Notes under the pieces: model-generated
Seen by the model: the letters and a program-made list of their open reading frames with translations, nothing else
What the model was told of the DNA's origin: nothing
Database searches by the model: none
Part shown: in pieces, positions 36,796-46,655 of the stretch
Numbering within the stretch: position 1 is the stretch's first letter
Layout: each line of letters starts with the position of its first letter
Made by a program: the position numbers and the translations under genes
Origin: Fistularia commersonii
Taxonomy: Eukaryota > Chordata > Actinopteri > Syngnathiformes > Fistulariidae
Direction: 5' to 3'
Assembly (NCBI GenBank): GCA_037954325.1
Contig: JBBMNZ010000030.1
Span: forward strand, 11,935,001-11,999,000
DNA length: 64,000 nucleotides

Positions 36796-38517
36796 ATGTC
36801 GACATGAATTAACCAGTTTGGGCGGAAACTTCTTTTTGAGGGGCAAAATGAATCGAGACAATAAATAAGACATGACTTTTTCTTTAAGTTGTATCTGACT
36901 TGATATATTAAACGGATATGGCACAGCTGTTTGTTTGATACAAATGACAACGCTACAAAACTTCTGAAACATCTTTAGAATGCCACCCCAGTTTCGAAGC
37001 TTTTGCGGATGACGTTTTTGCTGACGGCACATCACCAAACCTATTTGTCCACTTTAGTACGGTGAAAATCCATAGCCACGAGTATTGGCCCTGGAAGTAA
37101 CCAAATCAGCATCTGTGCTCTGTGTCTGGCCACACTTTTAACGGCTGGCGTATGGGAAGATAAATTGATCGCCACAGATCAAACAATACACCTGGTGAGG
37201 AGCGGTGTAGGAATGGCTCTGGCCAATGGCTTGGCCGACTGTGTCAACCCCGTGGGTGACACAGTTGGTAAACTCTAGAAACGAGGTAGGTTTTTCTTGC
37301 TTGGCTCGTCTGAAACAACACCAATGCGACAAGCGCGTCCTTGCACTCCACAATAGTTAGCACATATTTTATTCCCCCTTCTCTTTTTCATTTCCCTTGA
37401 CAATAATTATGACTTCACATGTTCAAGAAAGAATAATGATTTTTATTTTCCAAGCTCCTTATTCTTTGCAGGCTCTGGTTCCTCATTACACCACTCAGTC
37501 TTTGTCCATTTGCATATGTTTATTTTTATGATTTCACAAATATTTATTATACAATAATAATTATTGCAATTGAACATTTCCTGGAAATAATTGTCCAGGA
37601 AGCAGCAGTTTGATTCACGGTAGTGAAAGAGACAGGACTGGGGCCCGAGCTGTGTGCATGTCTCACGGATACCAATGCTCCATTTCTTTTTTAATGTGCA
37701 TCTATATGGCTTTCCATAACATGGAAAAAGATTTTAATGTTATTCTCTTCTGTACTCTGTTGTATACGATATATGATAGATTTGCAAAAAACAAAATCAA
37801 TTCTTTTTCCATTGAGCACTGTCTAATCTCAAACGTGAGGGCAAACCTTGCATTATTGCAAAACCGCCATTAATCACTTGTTACCTTTTGGGATGAGGAA
37901 GCTAACAGGGGAAACAGTCAGAAAGAGAGATTTAAACAGACAGAAAGTGAGTTTCCCTGGCAATGGACTTCTACACTGTCACCTCTGCTCTAACCAGAAG
38001 GTACCCTAATCTGTTGGGAAGGCTAGAGACACCACATTTACATGGCCACCGCTGCCGGGCCGATTGAAAGTGATATTTTAGATTACCTTTTATTTTAGCT
38101 GGACAGCATCGTTTAACCAGGCAGCTGCAGGAGGCGTATGTGACCTGCGGCCGACAGTGGCTCTCATCCAGCAAGCGGCCTCCAATTCATTTCTGTTTTA
38201 TCCAAACCCCTGTTTCAAAAACACCAAACAAAAGGCTTCCACACAGGACATTCACAAAAAAACAAACCCTGATACATTGAGTATGGGGGGTTCATGGAAA
38301 GAAACCCACTCATACAAACAACCTTCAGAAGCACGATGATAGAACCACCACCACAACATATTGAAAAAAATTTAATGCTTCCGGTTATCTTTGAGTAAAT
38401 CACTATTTATGGAGGGAGATACCGCTGAGACCACGACAACCACTGAGGACTGTTGTCTAGAAGGAACGTGATGACAGCGTTTACAAGGATGGTAAGACAT
38501 AGGAGATCATAGCTGTT
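36796..38517. other. No gene recognised
   Basis: The sequence is unique-looking and AT-rich at 37500-37600. A plus-strand frame of 87 codons (37610-37873) has no recognisable motif. Confidence 0.4.
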
Positions 38518-38910
38518 GATGTTCTCAGTCATCCAGGTCATAGTGAATTCTTGTCCGCATCCTCTTGTCATGGCAACTAGACATGAATTTCTTCCCTTGA
38601 AGATGTTTCAGCACACATTCCTATAGGCCTCTTCAATGCCAATGGCCTATGGGGAGTCTCCATTATAACTGGGTTATGATGGCTTGTTATGTAAATGTAA
38701 ATTAAATTAAACAAGCCACCATAACTCAGATACCATAACCTAGACCCACCCAAAACCCTAGCAATTATATTGGGAAATTCCCAACAGGGCATTAGATCTG
38801 AAGAAGCCTCTGAGATGAGGGGTGAAGAAATTCAAGTCCAATTGTCAAGATGAGAAGATTAATGACAAGGATTCACCATCACCTGGATGACTGAGAACCT
38901 TCACAGACAA
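38518..38910. repeat. Inverted-arm repeat (IAR), copy 5, near-symmetrical 0.4-kb palindrome
   Basis: The left half (about 38518-38700, minus orientation) and the right half (about 38707-38910, plus orientation) are inverted copies that meet around TAAATTAAATTAAAC. Near the centre, GTTATGATGGCTTGTT on the left pairs with ACAAGCCACCATAACTC on the right. The outer ends are GTTCTCAGTCATCCAGGTCA and ACCTGGATGACTGAGAACCT. The right half contains the core GAAGAAGCCTCTGAGATGAG. This is the most symmetrical member of the family. Confidence 0.7.
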
Positions 38911-38965
38911 CTACTTTAGTACCCTTCCCTTCATTGCACATCGCTCCTCTGCATCCACATTGTGC

Positions 38966-39010
38966 CAATTCAAGTCCAGTTGCCATCACAAGAAGATTTG
39001 GACAAGAATA
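38966..39010 (+). repeat. Inverted-arm repeat (IAR), short 3' fragment
   Basis: CAATTCAAGTCCAGTTGCCA and TCACAAGAAGATTTGGACAA repeat the segment just downstream of the IAR core. It follows copy 5 after about 55 bp, so it may be a partial tandem duplicate. Confidence 0.55.
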
Positions 39011-39250
39011 CAGAAGATCATGGCTGTTCATGGAGTGCTGCCTGCTCAAGGTGTTCTCAAAGCTGACATGAAGGTAGGAAAAGCTGCACAAGCAACAGGG
39101 ATGAACCTGGAGGAGAGTGGAGAAGTAAATTAAGACCCAACATACAAAGATGTGACTAGAAAATTGCCTGAGGTTGAGCAACTCTGAAGGGTCAGCATCA
39201 TATATGTTCTACCTTGGCAAAGGCAAAAAACAGAACTATTGCTGAAAAGG

Positions 39251-39640
39251 TGAAAGTTCAGATTTTGAATGAAAGCAAATTTTGCTTTTCTGGTGGAAGC
39301 CAAGGTGCTGGATATTGGAGAAAGAGTGGAGACACAGAATCCAAAGGTCCAGCTTGAAGCGTCCACAGACAGTGAGGATCAAGGTGCCAAGTCATCGGGC
39401 AGCATTGTACCACTGTCTCCTCACTTCAAAAGTCAACACAATCATTAAACAGGAGATTTTTAGAGAACCTCATTTTTTCTGCCTGCTAGCAAGCTTCATG
39501 AAGATGTGGATTTCTGGTTCTTTGGTTCTGTTCACAGAGCCAACGTTAGTTAGATCCGCATTGCTTGTCAGTGCAGAAGGCTGCTGTCAAAGCTCCCCTG
39601 GGCTTCTACCACACCTCAGCAGAGCCACAGGCTGGTAGAC
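39251..39640 (+). pseudogene. Tc1-like transposase remnant, second family
   Basis: From 39274 the translation reads SKFCFSGGSQGAGYWRKSGD, which matches the region after the first catalytic aspartate of a fish Tc1 family (DESKFCISFGNQGPRVWRKSGE order). A frame change leads to SKVNTIIKQEIF, matching the SKVNAAIYQEIL-like block. It then degenerates where the second catalytic aspartate is expected. The expected WSD before ESKF reads differently (ILNESKF), so the first catalytic residue is changed. No terminal repeats were found. A 54-bp piece of this copy (39350-39403) recurs at 41029-41082. Confidence 0.6.
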
Positions 39641-40854
39641 CCAAGTCATTCAGTACTGATGCATTGGGTGAAGCTGAAGGGGCTAGAACCATGGGCTGAG
39701 AGCATTAGTTTCTTTCAGAAACTGATTGTCAGCACAACAAATGCCAGTTTTGACTATTTTGCTTTCAGTCAAGCTGCATCCCACTGCCATGTTTTTGCTC
39801 AAACATGACAGTGTTCGGGCATGTTTCCTACTCCCTGCGCTACACTTTGTAGACATTGTTTTGCTTTTACTTTGAATGCTTTCTTTGTGCTTGGCAAAGG
39901 GTTGCTAAGCCACATGGTTGAAAATTAATTTGGAAAAGCTACAAGAAGCCCAGAAGTTATTGTGTCCTGAGTGGCGTCCAATTCCAGGGGCTGATTGTAT
40001 TGGTGGCACGAGTGGAGCGCAGCTAAAATACACATTTTCTTTTGAACAACGCAAATCTGTAAGCTTTGAAGATCAAGGATGAGGTTTGTGGCAACCTGAA
40101 CAGTAAGGCTGTGTAGAAGTAGAGGTCATCGGTCATGACTGGGGAGCTCAAATAAGTCCTCAAACCCCTTGATGAACAAGACTCATCATGATGCATAGAG
40201 GGTTCCTGCATTTCCTCTACCTGTGAGGAGCGAGCTTCTGTAATGCTCCAAGATGGACTGTTTCCTGAAGTTCATCCTCAGCTAGAGACTCTGCTGAGGA
40301 AGACAGAAGTCATGAAGGTCAGCTGAGCCACAGCTCAGGTACGACAGCCGGTTTGAACAAGATATTTCAGAACAAGCGTAGATTAAGATCCTGGAGTAGA
40401 TCATGTTCCTTGGGTGATCTCAGAGGGCAAATGTTACCAATGAAGCCACACATCCAGAGAAATGAAGTGGCACCTGGGACCAGAGGTAGCTTTCCAGGAG
40501 TTTAGAGGTGACATGGAAATGTTTTTAAGGTCCAGGCAGTGGACAAGAGAAGAACAGTGTGACTACGTCGTATCTCTGTTCCATGAAGAAGTTGGACCCA
40601 AGGATTTATCTTCAGTCTTCTTACACAATATATTCCAGGAACCCAAATGATGAGTCAGATTTCATCCATTCTTTGCACCAGATGGTTATCCCATCCGCAT
40701 TAGGTGTTGAGAACAGTGGTCCCAGTGCCAGATACTCTACACAGGCTTCAAAAAGAGTAATGCCTGTGCTTCACCTCGTTACTCTGGGAGACCCAAAGCT
40801 ACCAGAGAAGGCTGAAGAGGAGGCTGTCAAGACAACCCAAAGAGAATCGGGATT
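39641..40854. other. No gene recognised
   Basis: The sequence is not obviously repetitive, but its neighbours on both sides are transposon remnants. A plus-strand frame of 99 codons at 40559-40858 and another of 62 at 40462-40650 overlap in different phases without family motifs. It could be decayed transposon interior. Confidence 0.35.
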
Positions 40855-41239
40855 CTAAAATGTCAATGGCTGAGAAGATGTCATAGAATTGGGGAAAAGG
40901 CGTATATTCTTTAATTCCACTAAATTTGAAACAATGAATTATATGTGGGCCGTTTCTCTATTTTAAACATCCAACACTCCTTTAGGGTGTTGTGCATGGT
41001 ACTGGCAGTGTGTGTGTGTGTGTGTTTTCAGCTTGAAGTGTCCACAGACAGTGAGGATCAAGGTGCCAAGTTATCGGGCTGCTAAAATGTCAGTGGTTGA
41101 GAAGGTGTCATAGAATTGAGGAAAAAAAGGGTATATACTTTAATTTCATGCTATTTCAAACAATGAATTTTATGTGGGCCACGACTCTATATTACACATC
41201 CAACGCTCTCCTTTAGGATGTTGTGCATGGAACCGGCAG

Positions 41240-41250
<11 letters not shown>
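40855..41250. repeat. Local tandem duplication containing a Tc1 fragment and (TG)n
   Basis: Unit 1 (40855-41027) starts CTAAAATGTCAATGGCTGAG and ends in a short (TG)n tract. Unit 2 (41082-41250) starts CTAAAATGTCAGTGGTTGAG and also ends at a (TG)n tract. Between them, 41029-41082 matches 39350-39403 in 51 of 54 positions. Confidence 0.75.
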
Positions 41251-41728
<478 letters not shown>

Positions 41729-41766
41729 ACACATATATATATATATATGTATAGTACATATATATT

Positions 41767-42533
41767 CTGTATGTTTGCGGACAACATTGTGATCTGTAGT
41801 GAGAGCAGAGAACACGTTGAGGAAAATCTAGAGTGGTGGAGGTATGCTCTAGAAAGGAGAAGAATAAAGGTTAGTTGCAGCAAGACACAATATATGTGTG
41901 TGAATAAGAGGAACCCGGGTAGAGCGGTGAGGCTACAGAGAGTGGAGATCAAGCAATTGGAGGATTTCAAGTACTTTGGGTCAACAGTCCAGAGCATATG
42001 GGAGTGTGAAATAGGGGTACAGAGATGGGTTGAGGCCAGTTGGAATGGGTGGAGAAAATTGTCAGGGGTACTATGAGATAGAAGACTGTCAGCCAGAATG
42101 AAAGGAAAGGTGGAGACAATGGGGAGACCAGCGATGCTGTATGGCCTAGAAACAGTAACTTTGACCAAAAGACAGGAGGCAGAGCTGGAGGTCGCAGAGA
42201 TGAAGATGTTGAGGTTCTCTTTGAGAGTGACCAGGATGGACAGGTTCAGGAATGAGTCCATCAGAGGAACAGCACATGTTAGATGTTTTGGAGAGAAGGT
42301 CAGAGAAGCTGGACTGAGATGGTTTGGTCATGTACAGAGGAGGGACAGTGAATATATTGGTAGACAGATGCTGGAATTGGAGGTTGAGAGGACGACCAAG
42401 AGAAGATTTATGGACATAGTGAGAGAGGATATGAAGTGAGTGTTGTGAGAGAGGATACAGAGGATAGGGTTAGATGGAGATGGATTCATCGTGGAGACCC
42501 CTGAAGGGAAAAGCCCAAAGGAAAAGAAGAAGT
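41767..42533 (+). pseudogene. LINE-B (RTE-like) reverse transcriptase C-terminus and 3' end
   Basis: The frame opens with MFADNIVICSES (41771 onward), the reverse transcriptase motif normally written FADD, with the second aspartate changed to asparagine. It continues with HVEENLEWWRYALERR, VSCSKTQYMCVNKRN and EDFKYFGSTVQS. A stop at 42077 separates it from GRPAMLYGLETVTL, the MKMLRFSLRVTRMDRFRN block, LRWFGHVQRRDSEYIGRQML and KRRFMDIVREDMK. The 3' end has GTGGAGACCCCTGAAGGGAA and GAAAAGAAGAAG. This is the C-terminal part of a non-LTR retrotransposon, RTE-like by its 3' end and motif set. It is 5'-truncated at an (AT)n run and inactive. It is the longest LINE-B copy here and the reference for the others. 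Confidence 0.8.
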
Positions 42534-42692
42534 ATATATATTCCGTGAAGATCCAGAGAACAGAGGGACTTTGCTCAACTCTCAGCTGCTTCTGATTGAC
42601 AGAATTGTGATACCGTCACAATGTCTACACGTGCCTCCTATCATTCAGTGGACTTATGGTCTTCAAAGACTCAAATTCACTCACTCATTCAT

Positions 42693-42817
42693 TACATTAC
42701 AGTCATTTGGCAGACGCTTTTATCCAAAGCGACTTACAGGGGAGATGCCAGACACTGAACCCAGGACTTCATACATGCAAAGCATGCGCTCTACCGTTCA
42801 GCTACATAAGACACCAG
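42693..42817 (-). repeat. tRNA-Ala-derived SINE with an L2-type tail
   Basis: Read on the minus strand, the 5' part contains TAGCTGAACGG (A box, 42794-42804), TAGAGCGCATGCTTTGCATG and CCTGGGTTCAGTGTC (B box, 42751-42761 region). These closely resemble an alanine tRNA with a TGC anticodon loop. After GGCATCTCCCCTGTAAGTCG it passes directly into the L2 tail, CTTTGGATAAAAGCGTCTGC and CAAATGACTGTAATGTAATG. TCATTCAT occurs at 42685-42692 and 42818-42825 and could be the target duplication. A SINE of this design borrows the L2 reverse transcriptase through the shared tail. Confidence 0.75.
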
Positions 42818-42888
42818 TCATTCATCTGCACTCCTCATATGTGGGGTGAATTTAAACATGTCTAATTAATTTGAAAAAAAAAAAGAAG

Positions 42889-42966
42889 AAGTAATTGCTC
42901 TTTTTTTAAGAGCAAAAAAAGAGCAAAAAAAAGAGCAAAAAAAAGAAGCAATTGCTCTTTTTTTTA
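42889..42966. repeat. A/T hairpin cluster
   Basis: AATTGCTCTTTTTTT occurs at both ends in the same orientation. Between them lie three copies of GAGCAAAAAAA, the opposite orientation. Several alternative hairpins can form. Confidence 0.7.
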
Positions 42967-43324
42967 CTGTATTATGTTATGTTCATTCCAACAACTTGTA
43001 CATACTTAATTATCACTTCTATCTTTCTTTATTACATATATACTTTTATATAATTTTTTATAATTTTTATTTTTATATTAGTTTATTATATGTGTTTATT
43101 TTTTTATATTTGTTAATAATATATTACTTATTATATTTATATATCTTTTAACAGTTACATGCATTCTTCATTCATTAATTCAGCTTTCGTGCTAATCTTG
43201 CTCCCCAGACCAGCTGGGGTTAAATCCCAGAGCCACATTTAGAAAACAAGAAATGAGATGGAAAACTGAAAATTGTGCCAATCTCTCTGAACAGTGGCTG
43301 GTGAGCCCCGGCCTGCAGGATGAA
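42967..43324. other. AT-rich stretch, no gene
   Basis: The part 43020-43150 is more than four-fifths A and T, with TTATAT-like runs. The remainder is unique-looking. Confidence 0.6.
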
Positions 43325-43362
43325 GATCCTGTCCTCGCAGGTTGGCCTGCGAGGACAGGATC
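43325..43362. repeat. Perfect 17-bp inverted repeat with TTGG loop
   Basis: GATCCTGTCCTCGCAGG at 43325-43341 is followed by TTGG and then its exact reverse complement at 43346-43362. The arms are GC-rich, unlike the AT-rich flank to the left. As RNA it would form a stable 17-bp stem with a tetraloop. Confidence 0.9.
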
Positions 43363-43966
43363 ATGCCGTCTTCTCATTAAGGCAACCACCAAAATCGACT
43401 TTTAGCCAAAGCGGTGGACGTCCATTCATCTATTTTCCAGTTTCTGCGTGATATATATGGGGCTTGAAAGGATGCAGTGGTAACAATGAATTGCTTGTAG
43501 CTGCTCCTTTTTAGCGACTTGGAAGTACATCTCTTTGTTTTTGTAACCCAGAGGTCTGACATGGCTCTCTCAGCGCTCCATCTTCCTCTTCTCCCGTCTT
43601 AGCTTACACCCTAGACTTTGATATTATGATCATTTCACATAAACTACATCCCCCCCAGCCCTCCCTCCCCCCCGGGGAGAAAACCAAACTGGACAAGATC
43701 CAGAACCTCTGTTCGACGTATTTGATCTTCTATGCCCTTAGAAAGCTATTGCTGTGCGGAACAGCTCTGATTTTAAAGTAGGTGCAACAAAGAAAAAAGT
43801 CTGCTTGGATTCAGCCGCGTACAGGATGCTGGCGGAAGGTTGAGCTTTCTGTTGCTGTAAATGAGTTGTTCATATCGTCACCATTCCCTGCAAAAATTCA
43901 AATGAGTATCCAGACTTCTGCTTTCGCTGGTCCATCTGCCACCAGAGCGAGAGGACTTTAAAAGAC
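43363..43966. other. No gene recognised
   Basis: The sequence is unique-looking, with C-rich and G-rich runs near 43648-43675. Confidence 0.4.
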
Positions 43967-44034
43967 CATTACATTACATTACATTACATTACATTACAGT
44001 CATTTGGCAGACGCTTTTATCCAAATCGACTTAC
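43967..44034 (-). repeat. L2-type tail with (CATTA)n
   Basis: About six CATTA units (43967-43997) lead into CAGTCATTTGGCAGACGCTT and TTATCCAAATCGACTTA, the reverse complement of the L2 3' end at 5588-5650. No tRNA-like head follows, so it is an L2 LINE tail or a headless SINE. Confidence 0.7.
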
Positions 44035-44339
44035 TGAGACCAACCTATCAAACCGAGCGGAACCAACTTTGCCTGGTTCCATGTTCAGGAAGGTGGTTGA
44101 AAATGCGAATCTCGTGCGAACAAAGGCAACAAGGTCAGCGACGTCTTCATTTCAGGACCTCTGTTCCTACAAAGCCTTTCAGATGGGACAGTGACTACAA
44201 ACATAAGATTAAAAATGAAAATCTGCATCAGAGCAGGAGGACTCTGAGAAAGAGAGGTAATCAGATTTGACTGAAATACCATTCATCTGACAGAAATCAG
44301 AGAGAAACTTGAATGGTGGAAACTTCCAGAGCAATCATT

Positions 44340-44440
44340 CACACATTTGGGCCAAGCAGGGTCTCCAATAGACCTCCTGCGTGTTTGGACAAACCCATGC
44401 AGACATGGCAAAAACATAAAAACATGGAGACTCCAGTAAT
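44340..44440 (-). repeat. tRNA-derived SINE, inner fragment
   Basis: AGGGTCTCCAATAGACCTCC, GCGTGTTTGGACAAACCCAT and ACATGGAGACTCCAGTAATT are the reverse complement of the CATGTTC to CATGCAGGAGGTTCATTGGAG part of the SINE family. It lies just before a LINE-A copy. Confidence 0.55.
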
Positions 44441-44489
44441 TCCCCCTTGTTCCCCACAGTTTGGATTAAACATCATTTCATGATTTTCG

Positions 44490-45034
44490 GTGCAGCGTCT
44501 GCATTGACCTCGACCCTGTAGCGGTCTGTTGTGGTGAAGAAAGAGTAGAGCAAGAAGACTCCAAATCCGAAACCATGCTGCTCAACTGGAAACGGTAGAG
44601 TGTGGAGCTCAAGTATCTCGGGGTCTTGTTCACGAGGAAGGGATGGATGGAGTGGGAAATGGACCAGCGGATTGGTGATGCGGACTCTGTACCGGCCTGT
44701 TGTGGTGAAGAGGAAGTTGAGCCAGAAGGCGAAAGTCTTAATTTACCGGTGGATTTACGTTCCCACCCTCGCCTATGGTCACAGGCTGTGGGTAGTGACC
44801 AAAAGAACCAGATTGTGGATACAAGAAGCCAAAATGACTTTTCTTCACAGGCCCGGGAGAAATTCGTAGTAGAGCCGCTGCCCCTCCCCATAGAGAGGAG
44901 TCAGATGAGGTGGCTCGGGAATCTGGTCAGGATGCCTCATGGAAGGGAGGTATTCTGGGCTTGTCCATCTGGGAGGAGGCCACTGGGAAGACCCAGGACA
45001 TGCTGGAGAGACTATGTCTCTAGGCTGGCCTGTG
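44490..45034 (+). pseudogene. LINE-A reverse transcriptase C-terminus, rearranged
   Basis: Main order from about 44600: ELKYLGVLFTRKGWMEWEMD, QRIGDADSV, LYRPVVVKRKLSQKAKVLIY in another phase, PTLAYGHRLWVVTKRTR, then IERSQMRWLGNLVRMPHGRE, SGRRPLGRPRTCWRDYVSRL. These are the C-terminal motifs of a common fish non-LTR retrotransposon. At least two phase changes break it, and a block between the FLHR and VEPL motifs is deleted. The 44490-44556 segment repeats, out of order, the GTCTGTTGTGGTGAAGAAAG block that also occurs, correctly placed, near 44697-44720. The copy ends abruptly in VSRLA and is joined to LINE-B. Confidence 0.7.
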
Positions 45035-45387
45035 AGGGCAGAGAACAGGTTGAGGAAAATCTAGAGAGGGGGAGGTATGTGATGGAAAGGAAAGGAATGA
45101 AAGTAAGTTGCAGCAAGACATAGTATATGTCTTGTGAATGAGAGGAACTCAGGTGGAACGGTGAGGCTACAGGGAGTCAAGAAGTTGGAGGATTTCAGGT
45201 ACTTAGGGTCAACAGTCCAGAGCAACGGAGAATGTGGAAAAAAGCTAAAGAGATGGGTTCAAGCTGGTTGGAATGGGTGGAGAAAAGTGTCATGGGTACT
45301 ACGCAATAGAAGACCATCAGTCAGAATGAAAGGAAAAGTGTACAAGACAGTGGGGAGACCAGTGATGCTAAATGGCCTAGAAACAGT
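45035..45387 (+). pseudogene. LINE-B (RTE-like) copy, 5' half of a split element
   Basis: It begins in the EQVEENLERGRYVMERK motif and continues SCSKT, ERNSGGTVRLQGVKKLEDFR, YLGSTVQSNGECGKKLKR, QAGWNGWRKVSWVLRNRR and GRPVMLNGLETVI. It stops at CTAGAAACAG, where the reference copy continues toward TTTGACCAAAAGACAGGAGG. The rest of the element resumes at 46257 after an inserted DNA transposon. Comparison with the 41767 copy fixes the insertion point. Confidence 0.75.
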
Positions 45388-46256
45388 TATCACTTATGTG
45401 TGCCATTTCTGTATTTAACACACACATAAGGTGCACCTGATTATAGGGCGCATGTTTTATATACAATCCATGCCCACACTTCCCCCTTTAATGTTCTCAT
45501 GGTGTCCTCTGCTACATCTGCCTTACAACAACAACACACAAGCATACAAGTGTGCGTATTTAAAATAGAGCAGGAGCAAAACTGAGTTTGGTATGAACAT
45601 TTTTTTACTGGTAATCGTCATCAATCAAACCCATCGAAGTCCTCATCCTCTGTTTCTGATTTGAACAGCTGTGCTAAATCTCCATCAAACATGCCGGGTT
45701 CATGTTCTTCACTGTCAGAGTCACTTTCCATGCCGCGCGGCTCCTCGGAAATGATGCCGGCTTTTGCAAAAGCTCGAACAACAGTGCCAGCAGACACGTT
45801 AGCCAGAGCATCTACAATCCATTTGCAAATTGTGGCGTAACTTGCCCGGTGCTGCCTTCCACTCTGTGAAACCGTGGTCTCCAAGAAGACTTTTCGTACC
45901 CCGTTGTGCGTATCGCTACTGTGCTGGTCCCCTTCTTCTCCACAGGGTGACTCACTGGGATGTCGGAAGTGAGCGGCACCTCGTCCATGTTGGTGATGTG
46001 GCTGGGCTCGATGTGTTTGTCGGCAATGTTTTCAGGGTTGTTAAAACAATGATGTTCTGCATCATGCACATACCCTTTCTTTTATATATAATCAACGCCC
46101 ACACTTCCCCCTTTAACATTCTCATGGTGTTCTCTACTACGTCTGCCTTACAACAACAACAACACACACAGGGCGCACTGGACTATAGGGCGCGCTGCAC
46201 ATTTTGAAGAAAATCTAAGACTTTTATGTGCGCCTTATAGTCGTGAAAATACGGTA
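45388..46256 (-). mobile_element. pogo/Tigger-like DNA transposon inserted in LINE-B, internally deleted
   Basis: The right end, read on the minus strand, begins TACCGTATTTTCACGACTAT with AAGGCGCACATAAAAG following. The left side has CTGTATTTAACACACACATA then AGGTGCACC (45409-45437), a diverged counterpart. Outside it lie TA dinucleotides at both junctions with LINE-B, though the exact left boundary is unclear because an additional short inverted stretch precedes the recognisable terminal repeat. A direct repeat of about 88 bp occurs inside each end (45455-45540 and 46081-46170). The element carries transposase remnants on the minus strand. The type resembles fish pogo-like elements related to POGK/Tigger proteins. 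Confidence 0.65.
45621..46069 (-). pseudogene. pogo/Tigger-like transposase remnant
   Basis: The upstream part (from 46069 leftward) reads HITNMDEVPLTSDIPVSHPV and KKGTSTVAIRTTGYEKSS. It contains the first catalytic aspartate of the DDE domain (NMDE). The downstream part reads RQHRASYATICKWIVDALAN and ends in an acidic tail (FDGDLAQLFKSETEDEDFDG). The middle of the catalytic domain, with the second aspartate and the last acidic residue, is missing. The two parts are also in different phases. The DNA-binding N-terminus is absent too. Such a copy could only move with help from a related transposase, if at all. Confidence 0.7.
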
Positions 46257-46650
46257 CAATGACGTAAAAACAGGAGGCAGAGCTGGAGGTCGCAGAGATG
46301 AAGATGATCAGGTACTCTTTGGGAGTGACCAGGATGGATAGGATCAGGAATGAGTCCATCAGAGGAACAGCACATATTAGATGTTTTGGAGAGAAGGTCA
46401 GACAAGCCGGACTGAGATGGTTCGGTCATGTACAGAGGAGGGATAGTGAATATATTGGTAGAGAGATGCTGGAATTAGAACTGCCAGGCAGGAGGTGTCG
46501 AGGAAGACCAAAGTGAAGATTTATGGATGTAGTGAGAGAGGATATGAAGGTAGTTGGTATGAGAGACGAGTATATAGACAATAGATTTAGATGTAGAGGG
46601 TTGATTCGCTGTGGCGACCCCTGTAGGGAGAAACTGAAAGAAGAAGAACT
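46257..46650 (+). pseudogene. LINE-B (RTE-like) copy, 3' half of the split element
   Basis: It resumes with CAATGACGTAAAAACAGGAG then GCAGAGCTGGAGGTCGCAG. It encodes MKMIRYSLGVTRMDRIRNES, LRWFGHVQRRDSEYIGREML and LPGRRCRGRPK, then MDVVREDMKVVGMRDEYIDN in another phase. The 3' end is GACCCCTGTAGGGAGAAACT followed by GAAGAAGAACTGA. The two halves together cover the same region as the 41767-42533 copy. Confidence 0.8.
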
Positions 46651-46655
46651 GACTG

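Noticed and set aside
39641..40858. Open stretches between the Tc1 remnant and the tandem duplication as a host exon
   Set aside because: Phases change repeatedly and there is no recognisable domain. Both neighbours are transposon debris.
42693..42817. A functional tRNA-Ala gene on the minus strand
   Set aside because: The tRNA-like part lacks a proper acceptor stem and its 3' half runs into an L2 tail, so it is a SINE head.
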